Source of the DNA: Candidatus Neomicrothrix sp. UBA7884
Lineage (GTDB): Bacteria; Actinomycetota; Acidimicrobiia; Acidimicrobiales; MedAcidi-G1
Reading direction: 5' to 3'
Length of the DNA stretch: 8,722 nucleotides
NCBI GenBank assembly: GCA_002501135.1
Contig: DLRQ01000014.1
Span: 1 to 8,722 of the forward strand
Part shown: positions 6,381 through 8,722 of the stretch, in pieces
Numbering within the stretch: position 1 is the stretch's first letter
Layout of the letters: each line of letters opens with the position of its first letter
Made by a program: the position numbers and the translations under genes
The notes under the pieces: generated by a model
What the model was told of the DNA's origin: nothing
The model's input: the letters and a program-made list of their open reading frames with translations, nothing else
Database searches by the model: none

Positions 6381-7795
6381 GGTGTACCTCCCGTAACGAG
6401 CTGTTCCGAGAGCCTGAAGCGACCCCCGGCCATTACCACAAGTGCCGCAAGGAGCAGACCCAGCGATGCCAGGAGCACGAGCACCCGTGATGTCGCCTCA
6501 GCAGGCATCGGTACAGGTGGGATTGCCGGGATCCGGATGAGAGGCGAGTCGTCGGTGAGGATCGGCTCGGGTCGGAGGCTGGGAAAAGTCTGGCTTGCCA
6601 TGTCAACAGCCTGCGCTGCCGGAGTGCCAGTGAAGAACGCAATCTCCGGGTAGCGCTCGACAAGGTCCGTGAAGAGGTTGTCGATCTCGTATGCGATGTC
6701 GCCGATTCCGTCACTGTCGGCGTCGAACCCTGCGAAGTCACTCCAGTGGTTGCCTACGCCCCGATAGGACCACTCGTTGTCGAGGAGGCCACCGGTGCTG
6801 TCGGATGCGACCTGCACCCCATTGTCGATGAAGGCATTCCCGGTGAAGATGTTGCGTGCGACCGTGGATCCGAGAAGCACACCGATGTTGTTGAAGGCGA
6901 ACACGTTCGACTCGAGGTGATGGTAGAGGTCAACCCTGCTAGGTGAATTATCGGCGTAGAGGCCCACCCGGTTCTCCACGAAACGGTTGCCGCTGACCGC
7001 TAGACCGTCAACATCTTTCAACCCGAGGCCGTAGCCGCTGGGACCTCGGTTCGAACGGAACACGTTGTCTGCCATGGTCAGATCGGTGCTGTACATAAGG
7101 AAGGCACCCACTGAGTTGCGCTCCAAGACATTGCCTTCGACCACGGCGCCGTCGGAGTACATGAAGTGCAGGCCGTAGCGGCCATCCTCTACGTGGTTGT
7201 TCCGGACCGTGATTCCGTCGGCAAACCAGAACACTGAGTCTCGACCGTTGGCTACGTGGTTTCCCTCAACGACCGCACCGGAGCTCTGCCAGATCCGGAT
7301 GCCGTCTCCGCGTCGGGCGATGAACAGGTCCATGCCGCCGATTTCGTTGTCACGGATCTCGGCATCGTGGGCATGGCGCAGGAACATTCCGAAAAGCACA
7401 TTCTGGAAGCGATTCTCGATGATCCTGATACGAGGGCTTAGGTCCGAGGTGATGCCAGCGTTCTCCTGATCCAGGCGGTTGCCGCTGTTGGCAATCACAA
7501 CACCTCGAATGGTGACATCAGGTGCCACGACCGTGATTACGGATCCCTCGCCATGGCCGTCGATAACCGGCCAGCCTTGGCCGACAAGCGTTAGGGGCTT
7601 GTCGATTGTTATCCCGCCGTCGTAGGTGCCCGGTTCCAGCTTCACCACGTCGCCCGGCTCAGCAACATCGATGAGAGTCTGAAGGCCGCCGGGTTCGCTT
7701 CCGACTGCTGTGGCAGGCCCTGCCGACAGGGCGAGCAAGCCGGCGACCAGGGCTGTGAGAACCGGAATCGTTTTGGCCCGCCGAAGACCTGTCAC
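6377..7795 (-). CDS. nosD: NosD, beta-helix copper-maturation protein of N2O reductase, with C-terminal membrane anchor
   Basis: Secreted right-handed beta-helix (CASH/PbH1 repeat) protein that receives copper from NosL and transfers it to NosZ as part of NosDFY. The 472 residues comprise a signal peptide (about 1-30, ending GPATA), repeated N/D-rich turns from about 85 to 345 (for example IENRFQN, EGNHVANG, RNNHVEDG, EGNVLERN, SGNRFVEN), and the NosD signature NHWSDFAGFDADSDGIGD at 349-366. After a Pro-rich linker (IPAIPPVPMP) there is a hydrophobic helix at about 437-456 and a short basic tail. That makes it membrane-anchored rather than free. The GTG at 7795 overlaps the preceding stop by 4 nt (GTGA), with GAGGTG 5 nt upstream. 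Next gene nosF overlaps in the same way. Confidence 0.92.
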   Translation of the reverse strand: MTGLRRAKTIPVLTALVAGLLALSAGPATAVGSEPGGLQTLIDVAEPGDVVKLEPGTYDGGITIDKPLTLVGQGWPVIDGHGEGSVITVVAPDVTIRGVVIANSGNRLDQENAGITSDLSPRIRIIENRFQNVLFGMFLRHAHDAEIRDNEIGGMDLFIARRGDGIRIWQSSGAVVEGNHVANGRDSVFWFADGITVRNNHVEDGRYGLHFMYSDGAVVEGNVLERNSVGAFLMYSTDLTMADNVFRSNRGPSGYGLGLKDVDGLAVSGNRFVENRVGLYADNSPSRVDLYHHLESNVFAFNNIGVLLGSTVARNIFTGNAFIDNGVQVASDSTGGLLDNEWSYRGVGNHWSDFAGFDADSDGIGDIAYEIDNLFTDLVERYPEIAFFTGTPAAQAVDMASQTFPSLRPEPILTDDSPLIRIPAIPPVPMPAEATSRVLVLLASLGLLLAALVVMAGGRFRLSEQLVTGGTP

Positions 7796-8487
7796 ACCAA
7801 CACCTCAGTGGCAGCCTGTTCCACCGCCTCCTCACCAGAAGCAACGGTGACGAGTGGCCGGTAGGCACGCCTGTGGGCTATCAGCCCATAGGCAGTCAGG
7901 ACGGCTGCTAGGACTGCCAACATGAAGCCAAAGCCGGGCCAGGCGAGAGTGTCGAATTGAGCGATCATGCCAGGCCCGAAAATGTGGGGTGTGAACTCGC
8001 CAACTGCCCCGGACAGCGGTGCCCTCGGGTCAAGGCTGTGTCCGTATTTCCAGAGCCAGAACTGGAGGTCAGCCAAAAAAATCAGTGGGAATAGGACAGC
8101 CGGTCCTACAAACACCATCACCCATCGGCTGTTGATGTAGACGCCTGCGAGAAGCAGGCCCGTGAGGACGAGGATCCCAGCAATTGCGATGCTGCGCTCG
8201 AGGACTGCACCATCCTCAAAGGACGGGATTCCGATGTAGTGATTCAAGCCTTCCAGCTCGTGGACATCGCCCTCCAGCCGGTTGACCCAGGCTCGCACCC
8301 TCAAGCCTTGGGGGAACTGCGGGGCAATCAGCTTGAGTTCCCAGTACGGCAGCATTATCGATAGCGCTAGGGCGGTCGCCGCAGAGATAAACAGGTTGCG
8401 GGGGGCCCGGTAGAGGTACTGCTGTTCAGCGATCTCCACCTGGGGACGGCGCGGGCCGAGTATGCGGTCAATCAGTCGACTGATCAC
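7792..8487 (-). CDS. nosB: NosB-like four-helix membrane protein of the nos cluster
   Basis: A 231-residue integral membrane protein directly after nosZ and before nosD, the position nosB holds in clade II nos clusters. NosB has no established biochemical role. Four hydrophobic helices are visible (about 32-47, 97-116, 122-141 and 183-205). Basic residues lie at the N-terminus, in the short turn after helix 2, and at the C-terminus (AHRRAYR), predicting N-in/C-in topology with two large outer loops. Those loops carry His76, His83 (LNHYIG), His150 and His168, plus several Trp and acidic residues. The GTG start has AAGGAG 5 nt upstream, and its stop overlaps the nosD start by 4 nt. The symbol rests on synteny, size and topology rather than a diagnostic motif. 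A role in NosZ maturation or electron supply would be inference. Confidence 0.7.
   Translation of the reverse strand: MISRLIDRILGPRRPQVEIAEQQYLYRAPRNLFISAATALALSIMLPYWELKLIAPQFPQGLRVRAWVNRLEGDVHELEGLNHYIGIPSFEDGAVLERSIAIAGILVLTGLLLAGVYINSRWVMVFVGPAVLFPLIFLADLQFWLWKYGHSLDPRAPLSGAVGEFTPHIFGPGMIAQFDTLAWPGFGFMLAVLAAVLTAYGLIAHRRAYRPLVTVASGEEAVEQAATEVLV
8471..8484. repeat. 14-bp perfect palindrome just after the nosB start codon
   Basis: ATCAGTCGACTGAT is its own reverse complement and begins with codon 2 of the NosB-like gene. It could fold in the mRNA or bind a dimeric regulator, but a palindrome of this length is expected about once in every two windows of this size by chance. Confidence 0.35.
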
Positions 8488-8492
8488 AATCG

Positions 8493-8498
8493 CTCCTT
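8493..8498 (-). promoter_or_regulatory. Shine-Dalgarno site of the nosB-like gene
   Basis: AAGGAG on the minus strand lies 5 nt before the GTG at 8487 and fixes that start. It sits in the 49-nt gap after the nosZ stop, in which I see no convincing terminator. Transcription therefore probably continues from nosZ. Confidence 0.7.
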
Positions 8499-8536
8499 AT
8501 GCATCCGGTTCCCAGGTGGAGGTTCGCTTGTCGGTA

Positions 8537-8722
8537 CTACTTGGGCTCGACCAGGAAGTACCCGGCCATCTCAAGGTGCAGCGCCGAGCAGAACTCGGTG
8601 CAGTAGTAAGAGAACACACCGCTGTTGTCGGCATCAAACTCGATCGTCGCTGTCTCCCCAGGCTCAAGGCTGAGGTTGATGTTGTAGCCCGGGATGGTGA
8701 ATCCGTGGGTTGCATCCTCAGA
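8537..8722 (-). CDS. nosZ: Nitrous oxide reductase, C-terminal CuA end (clade II type), truncated by the window edge
   Basis: The last 61 residues of NosZ, the copper enzyme that reduces N2O to N2 outside the cytoplasmic membrane. The visible part is the cupredoxin CuA domain. It starts with THGFTIPGYN, whose His is the first CuA ligand. After a beta-strand stretch (EPGETATIEFDADNSG) comes the ligand loop CTEFCSALHLEM, which supplies the two bridging Cys, the second His and the Met. The protein ends AGYFLVEPK. The CTEFCSALHLEM form resembles clade II (atypical, usually Sec-exported) NosZ rather than the CxWFCHALHMEM loop of clade I. Its start and signal peptide lie outside the window, so the export route cannot be read directly. 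The frame lacks any start codon here, and the overlapping 8497-8715 frame is a shadow. Confidence 0.93.
   Translation of the reverse strand, partial: SEDATHGFTIPGYNINLSLEPGETATIEFDADNSGVFSYYCTEFCSALHLEMAGYFLVEPK

Noticed and set aside
6470..7560. Possible repeat array within nosD
   Set aside because: The repetition is at the protein level: beta-helix turns of the CASH/PbH1 type expected of NosD. It is not a DNA repeat.
8497..8715. 72-residue minus-strand frame at the right edge
   Set aside because: It is a shadow of the nosZ 3' end. The neighbouring frame encodes the unmistakable CuA ligand loop CTEFCSALHLEM.
1..8722. CRISPR arrays, tRNA/rRNA genes, insertion sequences, attachment sites
   Set aside because: I looked for direct-repeat/spacer patterns, cloverleaf-like stems, transposase motifs and terminal repeats and found none. 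All gaps between genes are under 60 bases.

Overview
The window is GC-rich, densely coded bacterial DNA. It has no RNA genes, CRISPR arrays, insertion sequences or gene-free stretches above 300 bases. Several things suggest a high-GC, probably monoderm actinobacterium, perhaps of the Acidimicrobiia type: many GTG starts, two genes that look leaderless behind a TAGCCT -10-like hexamer, lipoproteins with Ser/Thr/Ala-rich tethers, and a nitrous oxide reductase cluster whose proteins are almost all membrane-anchored. The taxonomic call is inference only.

Left half, plus strand (1-3704). The 3' part of a phosphonate-type ABC permease gene (phnE-like) is followed 22 nt later by a small DUF1330 protein. 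Next comes a ROK-family sugar kinase whose usual zinc-binding cysteine cluster is replaced. It ends in a strong 15-bp hairpin that contains the stop codon. Last is a DASS-family (SLC13-like) sodium/anion symporter with an unusual N-terminal extracytoplasmic domain of about 100 residues. The ROK and DASS genes both lack a Shine-Dalgarno sequence and share TAGCCT just upstream of their start codons.

Right half, minus strand (3720-8722). Reading from the right edge leftward, this is a clade II (atypical) nos operon: the C-terminal CuA end of nosZ, a four-helix membrane protein in the nosB position, nosD, nosF, nosY, nosL, and a small lipoprotein c-type cytochrome. Four consecutive junctions (nosB/D, D/F, F/Y, Y/L) are 4-nt ATGA or GTGA overlaps, so translation is tightly coupled. 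NosZ reduces N2O to N2 outside the membrane. NosD, NosF, NosY and NosL supply and assemble its copper centres. The cytochrome c is the obvious candidate electron donor, because the nosC, nosG and nosH genes of many clade II clusters are absent here.

The two halves converge at 3704/3720 across an imperfect inverted repeat that may terminate transcription from both sides. I see no wholly unknown system. The points most worth following up are the tethered, simplified nos operon, the histidine-bearing outer loops of the NosB-like protein, the fused domain on the DASS transporter, and the zinc-motif-less ROK kinase.
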